A stretch of 64,000 bases of DNA from Galeruca laticollis (lineage: Eukaryota; Arthropoda; Insecta; Coleoptera; Chrysomelidae), in NCBI GenBank assembly GCA_963921935.1, contig OY998175.1, positions 267,523,709 through 267,587,708 of the forward strand. The letters are read 5' to 3'. The position numbers and the translations under genes were made by a program. The notes below the pieces were generated by a model. That model saw only the letters and a list, made by a program, of their open reading frames with translations. It did not search any database and was not told the origin of the DNA. Positions 9,730-20,075 of this stretch are shown in pieces; positions within the stretch are counted from its first letter, which is position 1, and every line of letters begins with the position of its first letter.

Positions 9730-12024
9730 GTACAGGTAGGTACAACATAAGAAAGTAAAATAAATAAATAAATATTCTAGGTACAGGTACAATACGACTA
9801 TTTGCAGATATCACAAATGTAGTCTTTAGACGCAACATCTTCGAAAGCATGTTCTCCGAATTCTGTGCATCGAAGATGGTACCATCTGGAACAATGGTCA
9901 CAACCAATATTTTTCTCGGAGTCTTCTTCTGCCTCGCTAACTAATTCGTCTTCACAAAGCGAACATTTTATTCTCTACTTTTCTGTATCATAGTTCCATT
10001 TTGATTCAACTTTTGATTTCTTTTTGTTGCCTACGTTCTTTGGCTTGGGCTGTTTTTGTGTATTTTGATTCAGTTCTTTCAATTCTTTCCTTTTTCGTAC
10101 CGCCTCCACTTTTTTCTCTTCGCGTAGTATTTTTTTACGTAGAAAATTCTCCACTCTTTACTTGAAATTTCACTGGGCAGCTTCTCTTTTTTACAGAATT
10201 TGTTTGACTCCTTGTTGCAGCAGGATAAAGCAAATGTTTACTGAACGGTGTTATAGGCGATTCACTGGAAATATCCACTATTTGGTTCGAAGTTTCGTGA
10301 TCAGGAACGTTCTTTTCAGGAGTTTGATGCATTGCATCTCTGATAGCAAGCTTCTCTGGGAAAGGCGGCCTTATCACCACCTCATGTAGAATTTTTATTT
10401 TATTGCCTAACATTTCTGTTTCAGGGGATTTGTGACTTGTGCTACGAATTGCATCGGCGTCAGGCAGAACCGCAGAAGGCAATTCATTTAAAACGACAGT
10501 CATATCACCTTCATTCTCTGCACCAGCATCGGGTAGTATCACAGGTGGCGATTCATTTAAAATGGCGGTCATGTCTCTTTCATTCTTCAGATCGACGTTA
10601 TCGAGTATTTCTCTTTCAGGAATTGCTTCAGTATCAGGTAGTAACACAGTCGATTCATTTAAAATGGCAGGTATGCCTCCTTCAATCCTTAGATCGTTGT
10701 TATCGAGTATGTCTCTGTCAGGAATTGCATCATCATCAGGCAGTATCGCGCAACGCGCTTCGTTTAAAATGGCAAACTTTTCTCCTTTATTCTCTGGACC
10801 GTCGTTATCGAATCCAGCATTTTTCTTTCAGTAGTCTTAGGAACAATATTACTAGCTAAATAAATAAATTCAATCTCTAGTGGAAAGTCATAGCTCGAAT
10901 TTATAACAGCTACATCTTGAACATGGATAACATCCATATAAATTGTTGTTCCGATCTCTAAGCCACTTCTATTAACATTTTTGTCACCGGAATTTCTATC
11001 CACATTTGCGCCAACAAAGTTGTTCCCCGCATTTCCATCCACAAGTGCATCAACATTTTCCTTAGAGGGAATACTTTTCTCGAGGTATTTGATTTCATTT
11101 GTGATCACTTTAACGTTTATGCCATATTCGTACAGTCGATCCTCTATTACCTTTAAGACTTTTTCAGCTGATCTAAAATCTCGAGGAGACAGTGTGGAAT
11201 TACCGGTGATAGTTTTGCATTTATTCAACTTTTACAATGTATTTTTCACACATTTTGTATAATACACTTCGTCTGGGTTTAAAGGAAATAAGCCACATCT
11301 TCGAAATCCGTTTTGAATATAAGTTCTCATGTTTGCTAATTCAAGCGTTTCTTTGAAAAGTGAACAGAAATTGATCTTTGTTATGACATTGTTAGCTGTT
11401 TCGGGTTTGCTTTGCCCGTTCCTTATGGTTTTTTTCCACTCGCCCTTTAACGGCCTGAAGACACATTTGCTGGCGGAAGCATATGCGTTGTATTAGGTGG
11501 TAAAGCATATAGTATATGCCATTCTCGTCGCAAAATTCGCTTGAGGGCAAGGTCATATGGCTTTTATGCCCTTCACGAACAATATTATAGGTTTCTCAAT
11601 TTTGTTATAATTTAGCCATTTGTTGAAGTCATTGCAAATTTATTCATAAAATACATCGCTCCTCATCCATCCTGTTTCAAATTTCCCCAATGCCCAGTTG
11701 TCGGGCATGCTGTTAACTAACGCTCTCGGGGGCCTTACGTACGGGAAGATAACTAGAGGTGGGCATACATCTCCAGATGCATTTAATACTACGAGCACTG
11801 TTATCTTTTCCTCATAACTTTCTGTCTTTATTTGGTAAAGGTTCTTCCATCCTCGCGGGGCAAGTACCTTACCCGTTTTGGGTCATAATGCGAAACGGGC
11901 TTCATCGTCGTTAAATATTCTCTGAGGATGTTTAACTATTTCTTGTAATAGTGTTTTAAATGAAACTCACGGTTTCTAGTTAATTCCACAATATAATAAA
12001 AGTTATTGAAAATTCTAAAAAATT

Positions 12025-12058
12025 GACAATTGTTTCGATAAATCAATATCATCGTCAG
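12025..12058 (-). ncRNA. Hammerhead-ribozyme-like core in PLE terminal repeat
   Basis: On the minus strand: CTGACGA, T, GATA, loop, TATC, GAAA, C-AATT-G, then TC. This is the same arrangement as the copy described at 19080-19113. Confidence 0.6.
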
Positions 12059-12230
12059 ATATCACCATAGGGCTAATAATATCTAAGCTTCAATATTTGT
12101 AATATCACATCTTCTTCTTTTTTCTATAAACATATATTAAGCCAATCACAAGTTAGGTTACTTCTTGGTCTAGCCAAAAATAACTACTAAACATCAGGTA
12201 GGCATAAAATGAAATGTAACTTCTGTCATT

Positions 12231-12264
12231 CTGACGATGATATTGATTTATCGAAACAATTGTC
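12231..12264 (+). ncRNA. Hammerhead-ribozyme-like core in PLE terminal repeat
   Basis: Plus-strand counterpart of the core at 12025-12058: CTGACGA at 12231-12237, four-pair stem II, GAAA, minimal stem III, GTC at 12262-12264. Confidence 0.6.
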
Positions 12265-12928
12265 AATTTTTTAGAATTTTCAATAACTTTTATTATATTG
12301 TGGAATTAACTAGAAACCGTGAGTTTCATTTAAAACACTAATATGAGCAGATTCCACGAAGTAAGGGTCGAGATAGTTAATTTAATTATTTCTTGTAAGT
12401 TATTGTTTTCAAGAAATTCCTTTAGGTCTCTAAACCATGCTCTTATCAGTTCCTCGGTTATTAAGGCTCGACCTTTGTTAATTCCCTCAGCCCCTCTAAC
12501 GGAAATTTCTGGATGACGCTGTAGAAAACATCTATACCATCTATTACCAGGCTTGTTGTTTGGGAAGCGATGCCATTCTCATTTCTCTTTAGCAATCTTT
12601 GTTACAGTTACAATTAAAAATTCTTTTTTAATTGGAAAACCGGACTTAGCAATGTTAAGAGCCCATTCAGCTATCTTTTTTTCACCATCGATACCCATTA
12701 TCGGCTGTGGACTTGTTTTTTGACAGCATCACCACGTCTGCCATGCAATCTATCTTGCAGAGTAGCTCTTGGCACCCTGAATCGCCTAGTAGCCTCTCGT
12801 ATTGAAATTTTACCTTACCGGATATGGTTAAGAGCTTCCTTCAATGATTCTTCGGAGTATGTGAATAATTTCCTTTTGGGGACTTTGTCTTTTGATTTCT
12901 TTTTGACCACTTTTCCGTGACCCGACAT

Positions 12929-13624
12929 CTGGAAATGTTAGAAACAAAAAAATGAGTACCTTTTTTTAAATACTGAACAAGTGATAAAGCAGTAGCCGAG
13001 AAAGACCCGGTTGTCGGCCTCATAATTCAAGTCCCCACAACCATTAAATTATTTCTCTGTGGAACTAAATAAAAGCGGCCGCGAACTGGTCTAGACTATT
13101 TTCAAATATATCTTGTCCTTTAAAAAAACAGAAACTACAAATAACGTTACTAGGTATTAAAAAAGAGCAGAGTAAAAAATCCCTCCTAGAACCACTTCTC
13201 GGCCACCCTGGCCGACAGCCGGTAAAATTCATTTTAATGAACCTGTTAAGCGGCCCCCTATTATTTTTTTTGTGAAATGAGTATTTTTCAACATGTTAAT
13301 AGTAAAATATGATATTTTGTCCATAAGCTTTATGTTGATGTGATTATGCACGCATTTACTAAATAATTCGTCAAGATACTCACTATTTCCGACGATTCCG
13401 TCCCCTAAACAAAAGTGAAGTAATCGCAGCTGCAGTTGGAACACGAGTTTGTCACCATATTAAATAATTTATAAACAGTGTCATTGGGCTCTGCGCCCGC
13501 GCAGTTTCTGAAAAATTTTGTATGAAGTATCATATAACTCACAGACTACTATTAGTTTCATGTTATATAGGAACATTCCCTATTATAGTTAGAGAAATGG
13601 CCGACAACTGGTAACGGCCGGACA
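12929..13624. other. No gene; recurrent GGCCGACAACCGG-like motif
   Basis: Between the pogo start and the gypsy integrase tail. A motif close to GGCCGACAACCGG appears as reverse complement at about 13008-13020 and forward at about 13208-13220 and 13594-13625. It may be part of the inverted termini of the pogo element or of a lost insertion. I could not define matching ends on the left side. Confidence 0.35.
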
Positions 13625-13628
13625 ACCG

Positions 13629-14020
13629 GTGCCGTCACCCTATTACGGCAAAATTTCGGCGGACGCGAATAATCAAATATCTATCAGTGAGACATCTCAA
13701 CGTATTGATGATATAAAGAATTTATCTAAGCTGATGTTTGTCGATGTCAGGAAAAAATTAAAAGATGCGTATGACAAAAATTCCAAATATTATAACCTTC
13801 GGAAGCGAGATATTGAATATAATGTATGAGACCGCCTCTGGAAACGAAATTTTGTTTTATCATCAAAACCCAACGATTTTCCGCTAAATTTGCGCCCAAA
13901 TATATTCCTTATATAGTAAATAGAGATCTTGAGAATAACTTACCCGACAGTGACCACTCCTACACGGCAGACACTGATTCACAAATATCCAGGATAGTGA
14001 ATAAATTATCCTTTCGCTAA
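13629..14020 (+). pseudogene. Gypsy integrase C-terminal scrap
   Basis: 13629-13829 encodes a typical integrase tail (DVRKKLKDAYDKNSKYYNLR). A frameshift at about 13826 leads into LWKRNFVLSS and FSAKFAPKYI, the conserved W-x-R-N and F-x-A-K-x-A-P-K-Y motifs of gypsy integrases. It pairs with the N-terminal scrap at 9529-9729. The DDE core that should lie between them is gone. Confidence 0.8.
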
Positions 14021-14048
14021 TACCATATGGCTGTATCGCATATTTTAA

Positions 14049-16255
14049 CCTTTAGATACCCATGCTTATCAAATCGACTTAGATGCCCAAGCGGGGTCTA
14101 TGAAGGACCCCATACAATTTTTAGAATAATTGAATCCTAAAGTTTAAAATAAAATTATTCTTAGAGATTTTGATGTTTTTATTAGAAATTAATATAATTT
14201 TCGTAATAATCAACATTGCAGAAAATCAGAAAAACTTTTAAACAATGTTATACTGAAAAATATTTGGTAAGTTTGAAAAAATTAAACTTTGAACATATAA
14301 TGTTTACTTTTCTATCGCTCTTTCGGGGACAATCAGAACATCTAGCTCGTTTCCTATGTTGGGACAGAGTAGCAGTATGATCATTGAGTTGCATATTGAT
14401 TCCACAATCTGATAAGGCTAACCTGATATCTAAATGATGATACTTGTAGTTTGCACGTCTTTCCATGTTTCGAAGTGCAAGATCATTTCATAGTTGAAGC
14501 AAAAAAGATCGTCGACGTGAACTGCTATTTTTCTTCCAGTCAGGATTATTTTCTATGAACACAACAAAGGCATTCAACGCACATGTATCTAATATATTTA
14601 TAAACAACCTGTATGGCCATCCAGCTGTTCTTCTTGTACAAGAATATTCCCTAATGAGTTTGTCAGCGTTGTCAACACCTCCTTTTGTGTTAATGTAGCT
14701 TAGAATCATTTGTGGTTTATTATTGTGCTCTGGGCAAACTTGAACATCATTATGTTGACTCGATATCAAGTGCACCATTCTATTTTTCTTGGGTATATAT
14801 GAAACCATTGATATATCTTTTGTAAAAGCAAATATTGATGATTCTACAGGTCTATTTTTTATATTCAATTGTGGTGGTGTATCCGTTTTATTTTTTCGAA
14901 CAGTGCCCAGTAGCGTGAGGTTTTTGGTCAACAGATAATTAGCTAATGGAACGCTAGTAAAAAAGTTGTCAGTCGTTGAGTGGTTGAACCAAGTCCGACA
15001 CAACACGGAATCCTTGATTTACCTCTGCTTTCGCTTCAGGGCCTTTTCCAGTGTAGATTTGTAGATTACACAAATATGACGTTTTTACATCTGCAGCTGT
15101 CCAAATTTGTATACCAATCTCCCAGGTTTTGATTTTATAAATTGTCGAAATGGACATTTTCCCTGGAACACACTAACTGTTCATCGATGGTAATATATTC
15201 GTAAGGTTCAAACGCACGACGGCAGTTCTGCACAAATATGTCTCAAATCTGACTAATTGCTGCTAACTTGTCTTGTTGTTGTCGTTGAAGTCTACTGGTT
15301 TTATCGTCAAATCGCAGGAATACGGATAGTTGCTCAAATCTGTTCCGAGACATTGCAGCAGTAAAAAATGATCGTCGTATAGAAGAGTCTGTAGTCCACA
15401 TTTCTCTGGTAGGTTCTCTTTCGCATCTCGGTGCACCGCCTTTCACGAGAACTCCTAAAAAGCAGTCCAGTTCATCTAAATCAAGGGGCTCCAAATTCTT
15501 TATTTTTGTTGGGTTTTTTTCATTCCATACATCAAAATATCTAGAAGCTTCTTCATTTGTATGAATACAAATAATTCTTTTGATCTCTGGCGTAAGAAAT
15601 AAATAGAAAACTTCCAAAATCGATTTAGCACTTTTACTATATTGCGTTGTACCACGTCATCTATCTAAAATATTTCTTTTCAGTCGTTTGGTTTTATTGA
15701 ATGGATGGCTACTCCATTCCAAACTAGATTTCGCAGTATATTGAGGACCTCTCAATTCAGTTATAGTTTCAGCTTCAGATAATTCTGCGTCTGACTCCTG
15801 CTCGCTTTGTATTTTAATATTATCTTCCATTTCGGAAGTAGTTTCCACGAGAAAATTATCATCTTTTTCATCTTGCAAATTTTGACCCTCATATTCATTC
15901 TCTGAGTCTGAACTGATATGTTGTAATATATCTTGAAGTTCTTCTGTAGTCAAAGGCTTATTTTTATTTTTGCGGTTCATTTTCACCATAAAGTACAGAT
16001 ATTATTTACAAAATTGCACATAAAAAAAACGTTACCTCTAAATGCCCAAACGGGGTCGTTGAAAGACCCCAAACAACTAATTACGTAATATCTCGTCGTA
16101 CACACATCAAAGAGCAACAGCCAACTGACTAAACGTGAAGGAGATATTGACGAACGCATAGCTGACGCCAATGTTGCCAGATGTTTGTACAAAGCTAGAT
16201 ATTCCAGAAATTATGTCTCTGGGGTCCTCAAAGACCCCGCTTGGGTATCTAAAGG
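14049..16255 (-). mobile_element. piggyBac element, complete ends, TTAA target duplication
   Basis: The element is 2207 bp. Its ends are inverted repeats starting CCTTTAGATACCCA; the right end reads TGGGTATCTAAAGG. They are flanked by TTAA at 14045-14048 and 16256-16259, the signature of piggyBac. A related ~33-bp block (GCCCAAGCGGGGTC..GACCCC) recurs just inside the left end (14080-14113) and, inverted relative to the right end, at 16034-16068. This gives subterminal hairpins. It encloses one broken transposase gene on the minus strand. Confidence 0.92.
14248..15989 (-). pseudogene. piggyBac transposase pseudogene
   Basis: The minus-strand pieces form one piggyBac transposase, a DDD nuclease that excises without a footprint. 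Acidic N terminus: 15657-15989. Then 15243-15617 with LDELDCFLGVLVKGG and MSRNRFEQLSVFLRFDD. Next 14969-15157 and 14488-15006 with DNFFTSVPLANYL, KGGVDNADKLIREYS and RRTAGWPYRLFINILD. Last, 14248-14466 holds the C-terminal cysteine-rich domain (KRARCSDCPRKSDRK). At least four frame changes or stops separate the pieces. Intact ends but a dead gene mean it could only move if another piggyBac acted in trans. Confidence 0.92.
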
Positions 16256-16259
16256 TTAA

Positions 16260-16870
16260 AACTACCCAATCCATTATCTACTCACGTAACTTGATATATT
16301 TTTCAGTTTACTCAACAACAAAAAAAGTTTGAGATAGTCTATATTCAGTAATATGTAAATATTATTTTACCGTACTTTTTGCTCGAATTTTTAGGACAAG
16401 TGCAACTGTTGTTTGTCTTTTATTTAGAATATTATATGCTTTATTCCGATTTTCGAAATACTTATACAGGGTTGTTCATATCTGATATTTTGGTACTTCG
16501 TAGTTTGGTGTCGAAAATAGCTATATTTTTTTTGGGGACCGTATTTCACACTATCTTTTATTTTCTCGCATACGCAACTATGACAACATTGTAGGTGACA
16601 GAAATCTTGTTATACCGATACTTTTTTTCCGAATTACAAATGAGATCTACTTTGGATAATCTGCTTGAGATATATTTGACATATTTTGAATTTAGAAAAA
16701 TGCGGTTACGTTCCAATTGTAACTATCTGGTCTTTCTCTATTCAGAGATATACCTTTGGAAAACTTTCAGGACAAATTGTCTCATTACCTACATATTACT
16801 TTTCCGCCAACCTATCTAATATGCGAGAAAAGTATTGGTTTACCCACAAAAAAGTTGGAAATTTGAAATT
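16260..16870. other. No gene recognised
   Basis: AT-rich sequence between piggyBac and the PLE. A TATACAGGGTTGTTCAT sequence near 16463 resembles the TACAGGGTG ends common in insect MITEs, but no partner was found. Small open frames here show no recognisable motif. Confidence 0.35.
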
Positions 16871-17006
16871 TTTTTTTGAGTTAATGAAATTGACTGTCTC
16901 GACCCTTACTTCGTGGAATATGCTCATATTAGTGTTTTTAAATGAAACTCAAGGTCTCTAGTTAATTCCACAATATAATACAAGTTATTGAAAATTCTAA
17001 AAAATT

Positions 17007-17040
17007 GACAATTGTTTCGATAAATCAATATCATCGTCAG
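17007..17040 (-). ncRNA. Hammerhead-ribozyme-like core in the inverted left repeat of the PLE
   Basis: Minus strand: CTGACGA (17034-17040), stem II GATA/TATC, GAAA, minimal stem III and GTC (17007-17009). Identical to the right-end copy. Confidence 0.65.
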
Positions 17041-17263
17041 AATGACAGAAGTTACATTTCATTTTATGCCTACCTGATGTTTAGTAGTTATATTTTTGGC
17101 TAGACCAAGAAGTAACCTAACTTGTGATTGGCTTAATATATGTTTATAGAAAAAGAAGAAGATGTGATATTACAAATATTGAAGCTTAGATATTATTAGC
17201 CCTATGGTGATATCCTGGATATCATTTTTCCAATTAAGATCAGTATAACTGTGCAATGATATA

Positions 17264-18817
17264 GCAGACCCAACAAAGAAGTTTTCTAATAATGTAAGGG
17301 ATATTGTTAATAATTCAAATTATCTTTTAAATGATTACGAAAAGAGGTCTATCATACATGAGAATCCTCATTGTCCACAATTATATGGAACAGTTAAATT
17401 ACATAAAATAACGAAACCAATTAGACCTGTAGTCTCTTATGTTAATGCTCCTAATAATATATTGGCAAAAAAGCTCAACAATATACTCAATACTTACGGA
17501 TATGAATCTCAGTACTCAATTAGAAATTCAATAGAACTAATCAAAAAGTTGAAATCAATCCACTTGCAAGATAACTATAAACTCATATCGTTCGATGTAA
17601 CTAATATGTTTACTAAAATTCCTCCTAAAGAATGTCTAATACTTGTAAGAAAATTACTAGAAGATAAAAATATTAATCCAGGAATAATATCAGATATACT
17701 TAATTTATTTGATGTATGCATTAATCAGAATTATTTCACTTTTGACAATAAGATATATATTCAAAATGAAGGTTTACCAATGGGAAGCCCTATATCACCT
17801 ATTTTAGCAAACATTTTTATGGACAATTTAGAAAGAAAGATCTTTGAAAGTAATATTTCGAAAAATATTTTATTTTGGTATAGATATGTGGATGACATAT
17901 TAGCTTGTTTTATGGGTAGTGAGCGACAATTAGATGTGTTTTTCAACCACATCAATAATTTACACCCGAAAATTAAATTTACATTAGAAATTGAAGAAAA
18001 TAGCTCAATCAATTTTCTTGATTTAAAAATTCAAAGAGTTAATAATGTACTTGATTATTCAATTTACCGAAAACCAACACAGACTGATGTGACAATTCCA
18101 TTCAATTCTAACCACCCTGTCTCACACAGACTAGCAGCATATAATTCAATGATACATAGAGCTTTTTCAGTTCCTATGAACAAATGTAATTTTGATAGAG
18201 AGATTAATACAATTAGACAAATAGCAACATCTAACGGTTATCCATTAGATATGATAAATAAACTAATTAGTAAAAAAGAGAAAAAAGTGGCATTACAACT
18301 AATATATCCTAAGCAAGCTGATGAAATTAAAACTTATAAAACCATCACATATGCAGGAAATATTTCTAATAATATTTCAAAGATAATATCTTCAGCAACG
18401 AATGCAACAATTTCTTTTAAAACAGAAAGTAACGTTAGTACAAAATTGTTAAATGTAAAAACAAAAATACCACTTTTAAAGAAGTCAGGTATATATAAAC
18501 TCAAATGTCCAGAATGTAATGCTGTCTATTTGGGTCAGACCCTTAGGAATTTCGAAATACGATACAGTGAGCACTTACGAGCTTACAGATTAAAACAACC
18601 AGATAAATCCCACTACGCAAAACATCTACTTGACACCAATCATTCATTGACACCTAACACAGAACTAGAAGTGCTGCATATTTGTGAAAAGAAACAAGAA
18701 CTGGATTTCCTTGAAGAACTGGAAATTAGAAGACATTTAAGAAACCCACAATATGAAGTTGTCAATGAACAGTTAAATCTAGGGAATTCTCCACTAATAA
18801 ACTGTCTTCTTAAGTGA
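17264..18817 (+). CDS. Penelope-like reverse transcriptase with GIY-YIG endonuclease (5'-truncated)
   Basis: The uninterrupted frame enters from the junction at 17264; the usual N terminus is missing, so no start codon is assigned. The RT part has a PLE-type lead-in (CPQLYGTVKLHK, KPIRPVVSYVN), motif A SFDVTNMFTKIP (Asp at 17594), motif B GLPMGSPISPILANIFM, motif C YVDD (17885) and INFLDLKIQR. The C-terminal endonuclease has GIYKLKCPECNAVYLGQT (GIY at 18488) with the CxxC preceding YLG, then RYSEHL. PLEs use the endonuclease to nick the target and the telomerase-related RT to copy RNA at the nick. It differs from the copy at 24821-27275 at only about half a dozen residues in the shared region, so both are recent. 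Confidence 0.95.
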   Translation, partial: ADPTKKFSNNVRDIVNNSNYLLNDYEKRSIIHENPHCPQLYGTVKLHKITKPIRPVVSYVNAPNNILAKKLNNILNTYGYESQYSIRNSIELIKKLKSIHLQDNYKLISFDVTNMFTKIPPKECLILVRKLLEDKNINPGIISDILNLFDVCINQNYFTFDNKIYIQNEGLPMGSPISPILANIFMDNLERKIFESNISKNILFWYRYVDDILACFMGSERQLDVFFNHINNLHPKIKFTLEIEENSSINFLDLKIQRVNNVLDYSIYRKPTQTDVTIPFNSNHPVSHRLAAYNSMIHRAFSVPMNKCNFDREINTIRQIATSNGYPLDMINKLISKKEKKVALQLIYPKQADEIKTYKTITYAGNISNNISKIISSATNATISFKTESNVSTKLLNVKTKIPLLKKSGIYKLKCPECNAVYLGQTLRNFEIRYSEHLRAYRLKQPDKSHYAKHLLDTNHSLTPNTELEVLHICEKKQELDFLEELEIRRHLRNPQYEVVNEQLNLGNSPLINCLLK

Positions 18818-19079
18818 TAATTGTAAAGATCAGCAGATATAGTTTTCCTGGTTTTCTATATCATTGCACAGTTATACTGATCTTAATTGGAAAAATGATA
18901 TCCAGGATATCACCATAGGGCTAATAATATCTAAGCTTCAATATTTGTAATATCACATCTTCTTCTTTTTCTATAAACATATATTAAGCCAATCACAAGT
19001 TAGGTTACTTCTTGGTCTAGCCAAAAATATAACTACTAAACATCAGGTAGGCATAAAATGAAATGTAACTTCTGTCATT

Positions 19080-19113
19080 CTGACGATGATATTGATTTAT
19101 CGAAACAATTGTC
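19080..19113 (+). ncRNA. Hammerhead-ribozyme-like core in PLE 3' terminal repeat
   Basis: CTGACGA (19080-19086) matches the CUGANGA box. T19087 is a possible bulge. GATA (19088-19091) pairs with TATC (19098-19101) as stem II. GAAA (19102-19105) follows. C-AATT-G forms the tiny stem III with the A-U closing pair, and GTC ends at 19113, the expected cleavage position. ATT just before the core can pair with AAT just after it as the start of stem I. PLEs are known to carry hammerhead motifs with minimal stem III in their terminal repeats. Activity is inferred. Confidence 0.7.
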
Positions 19114-19265
19114 AATTTTTTAGAATTTTCAATAACTTGTATTATATTGTGGAATTAACTAGAGACCTTGAGTTTCATTTTAAAAACACTTTTTTTGAGT
19201 TATTTTTACGTTATCCATGAACAACAACACGAAAAAACGGTTTTTAGTAAAAAAATCCTGTGTGT

Positions 19266-19292
19266 ATGTCGTCGTCGTCGTCGTTGTCGTCG
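19266..19292. repeat. GTC/CGT microsatellite
   Basis: Run of GTCGTCGTCGTCGTTGTCGTCGG immediately before the 173-bp tandem array. Confidence 0.7.
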
Positions 19293-19314
19293 GCCACTTT
19301 TCCTTACAAGTCTT

Positions 19315-20075
19315 GTTAGCACGATACAGTCTCCGGAGTGCAATAAGTCACCAATTTTATGATGGAATATTGTTAAAGACATTTCACAGATGAACCCTAT
19401 TGATTTTCAGCTCACCTGAGCCAGTACAACGGGTGCTATGGTACTTGAAGTACGACATTTTGTCGTTTTTCGACAAATTTCAGTTTGTTAGCACGATACA
19501 GCCTCCGGAGTTCGACAAGTCACCAATTTTATGATTGAATATTACTCAGGGCATCTCACTGATGAACCCTATTGATTTTCAGCTCACCAGAGCCAATACA
19601 ACCGATGCTACAGTACTTTAAGTACGATATTTTTGTCATTTTTGGAGAAGTTTCAGTTTGTTAGCACGATACAGTCTCCGGAGTATATACAAGTGATGAA
19701 TTTTATGATTGGATATTATTCAGAGCGTCTTAAAGATAAACCCTATTGATATTGAGCTCACTAAAGCCAGTACAACGGGTGCTGTGGTACTTGAAGTACC
19801 AAATTTTTGTCATTTTTGGAGAATTTTCAGTTTGTTAGCACGATACAGCCTCCAGAGAGTATACGATTGATCAACTTTATGAATAAGTATTGTTCAAGGT
19901 GTCTCACAGATGTACCCTATTGATTTTTAGTTGACTAGAGAGAGTACAGCGGGTCCTATAAAACTAGATATACTAAATTTTTGGTTATTTTTGGAGAAAT
20001 TTCGGTTTGTTAGCACGATACATCCCCCGAAGTGTATACAAGTAACAATTTTATGATAGAATATTGTTCAGGGCC
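19315..20075. repeat. Tandem repeat array, ~173-bp period, four full units and a partial
   Basis: GTTAGCACGATACAG marks each unit at 19315, 19487, 19660, 19834 and (as GTTAGCACGATACAT) 20009, spacings 172-175. Shared blocks in each unit include CTCCGGAGT, CACCAATTTTATGATT, CCCTATTGATTTTCAGCTCAC and AAGTACGA..TTTTTGTCATTTTTGGAGA. Units diverge toward the right. Satellite-like; no coding frame runs through it. Confidence 0.85.

Larger units (their letters stand above)
11949..12386. mobile_element. Penelope foldback (438 bp) inside the pogo pseudogene, 12-bp target duplication
   Basis: Left arm (11949-12058, inverted) and right arm (about 12060-12386) both derive from the PLE 3' terminal region; the right arm is longer and includes the ATATCACCATAGGGC segment. 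TATTTCTTGTAA occurs at 11937-11948 and 12387-12398. Both arms retain the hammerhead-like core, on opposite strands. Excising the insert restores the pogo frame region. Arms differ from the coding copies by shared changes (CACGGTTTCTAG for CAAGGTCTCTAG), so this belongs to a sublineage also seen at 3767-3933. Confidence 0.85.
9798..12928 (-). pseudogene. Pogo/Tigger-type transposase pseudogene with C-terminal PHD finger
   Basis: Read on the minus strand from ATG 12928. A lysine-rich start is followed by a psq-type helix-turn-helix (GKISIREATRRFRVPRATLQ) and a CENP-B-like second HTH (WHRFPNNKPGNRWYRCFLQR). A PLE foldback sits at 11949-12386. The DDE_1 nuclease follows: KTGKVLAPRGWKNLY, ITVLVVLNASG, PPLVIFPYVRPPRAL, SMPDNWALGKFETGWM, then FVKGIKSHM where family members have FVDGHKSH. 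The second catalytic Asp is therefore Lys. Then come NGFRRCGLFPLNPD, an acidic/proline-rich linker (10135-11228) and a PHD zinc finger (CEDELV..CDHCSRWYHLRC..CDICK) ending at the TAG at 9798-9800. Stops, frameshifts and the lost Asp make it inactive. The element sits in a gypsy integrase. Confidence 0.87.
4381..14044 (+). mobile_element. Decayed Ty3/gypsy retrotransposon, integrase split by a pogo element
   Basis: In order on the plus strand: primer-binding-like site (4381), long leader with a tandem array, gag (6730-7900), protease (8070-8558), RT with RNase H (8590-9637), integrase N-terminal scrap (9529-9729) and integrase C-terminal scrap (13629-14020). The integrase core is missing, and a pogo/Tigger pseudogene lies between the two scraps. 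There is also a deletion between protease and the RT palm. piggyBac is inserted just beyond the integrase end. LTR boundaries were not resolved. Confidence 0.7.
16884..19189 (+). mobile_element. Penelope-like element, 5'-truncated body with inverted terminal repeat, 13-bp target duplication
   Basis: A 2306-bp insertion flanked by TTTTTTTGAGTTA at 16871-16883 and 19190-19202. Left ~378 bp (16884-17263) is an inverted copy of the element's own terminal region. It switches at 17264 to a 5'-truncated coding body on the plus strand, followed by the normal 3' terminal repeat. This composite (inverted terminal piece plus truncated body) is a known product of PLE reverse transcription. Both terminal copies keep the hammerhead-like core. 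Confidence 0.9.

Noticed and set aside
10437..10859. Two overlapping plus-strand open frames of 131-140 codons
   Set aside because: They are the complement of the low-complexity acidic linker of the pogo pseudogene.
17761..18012. 83-codon minus-strand frame, repeated at 25626-25877
   Set aside because: Complement of the PLE reverse transcriptase; its conservation follows from the sense protein.
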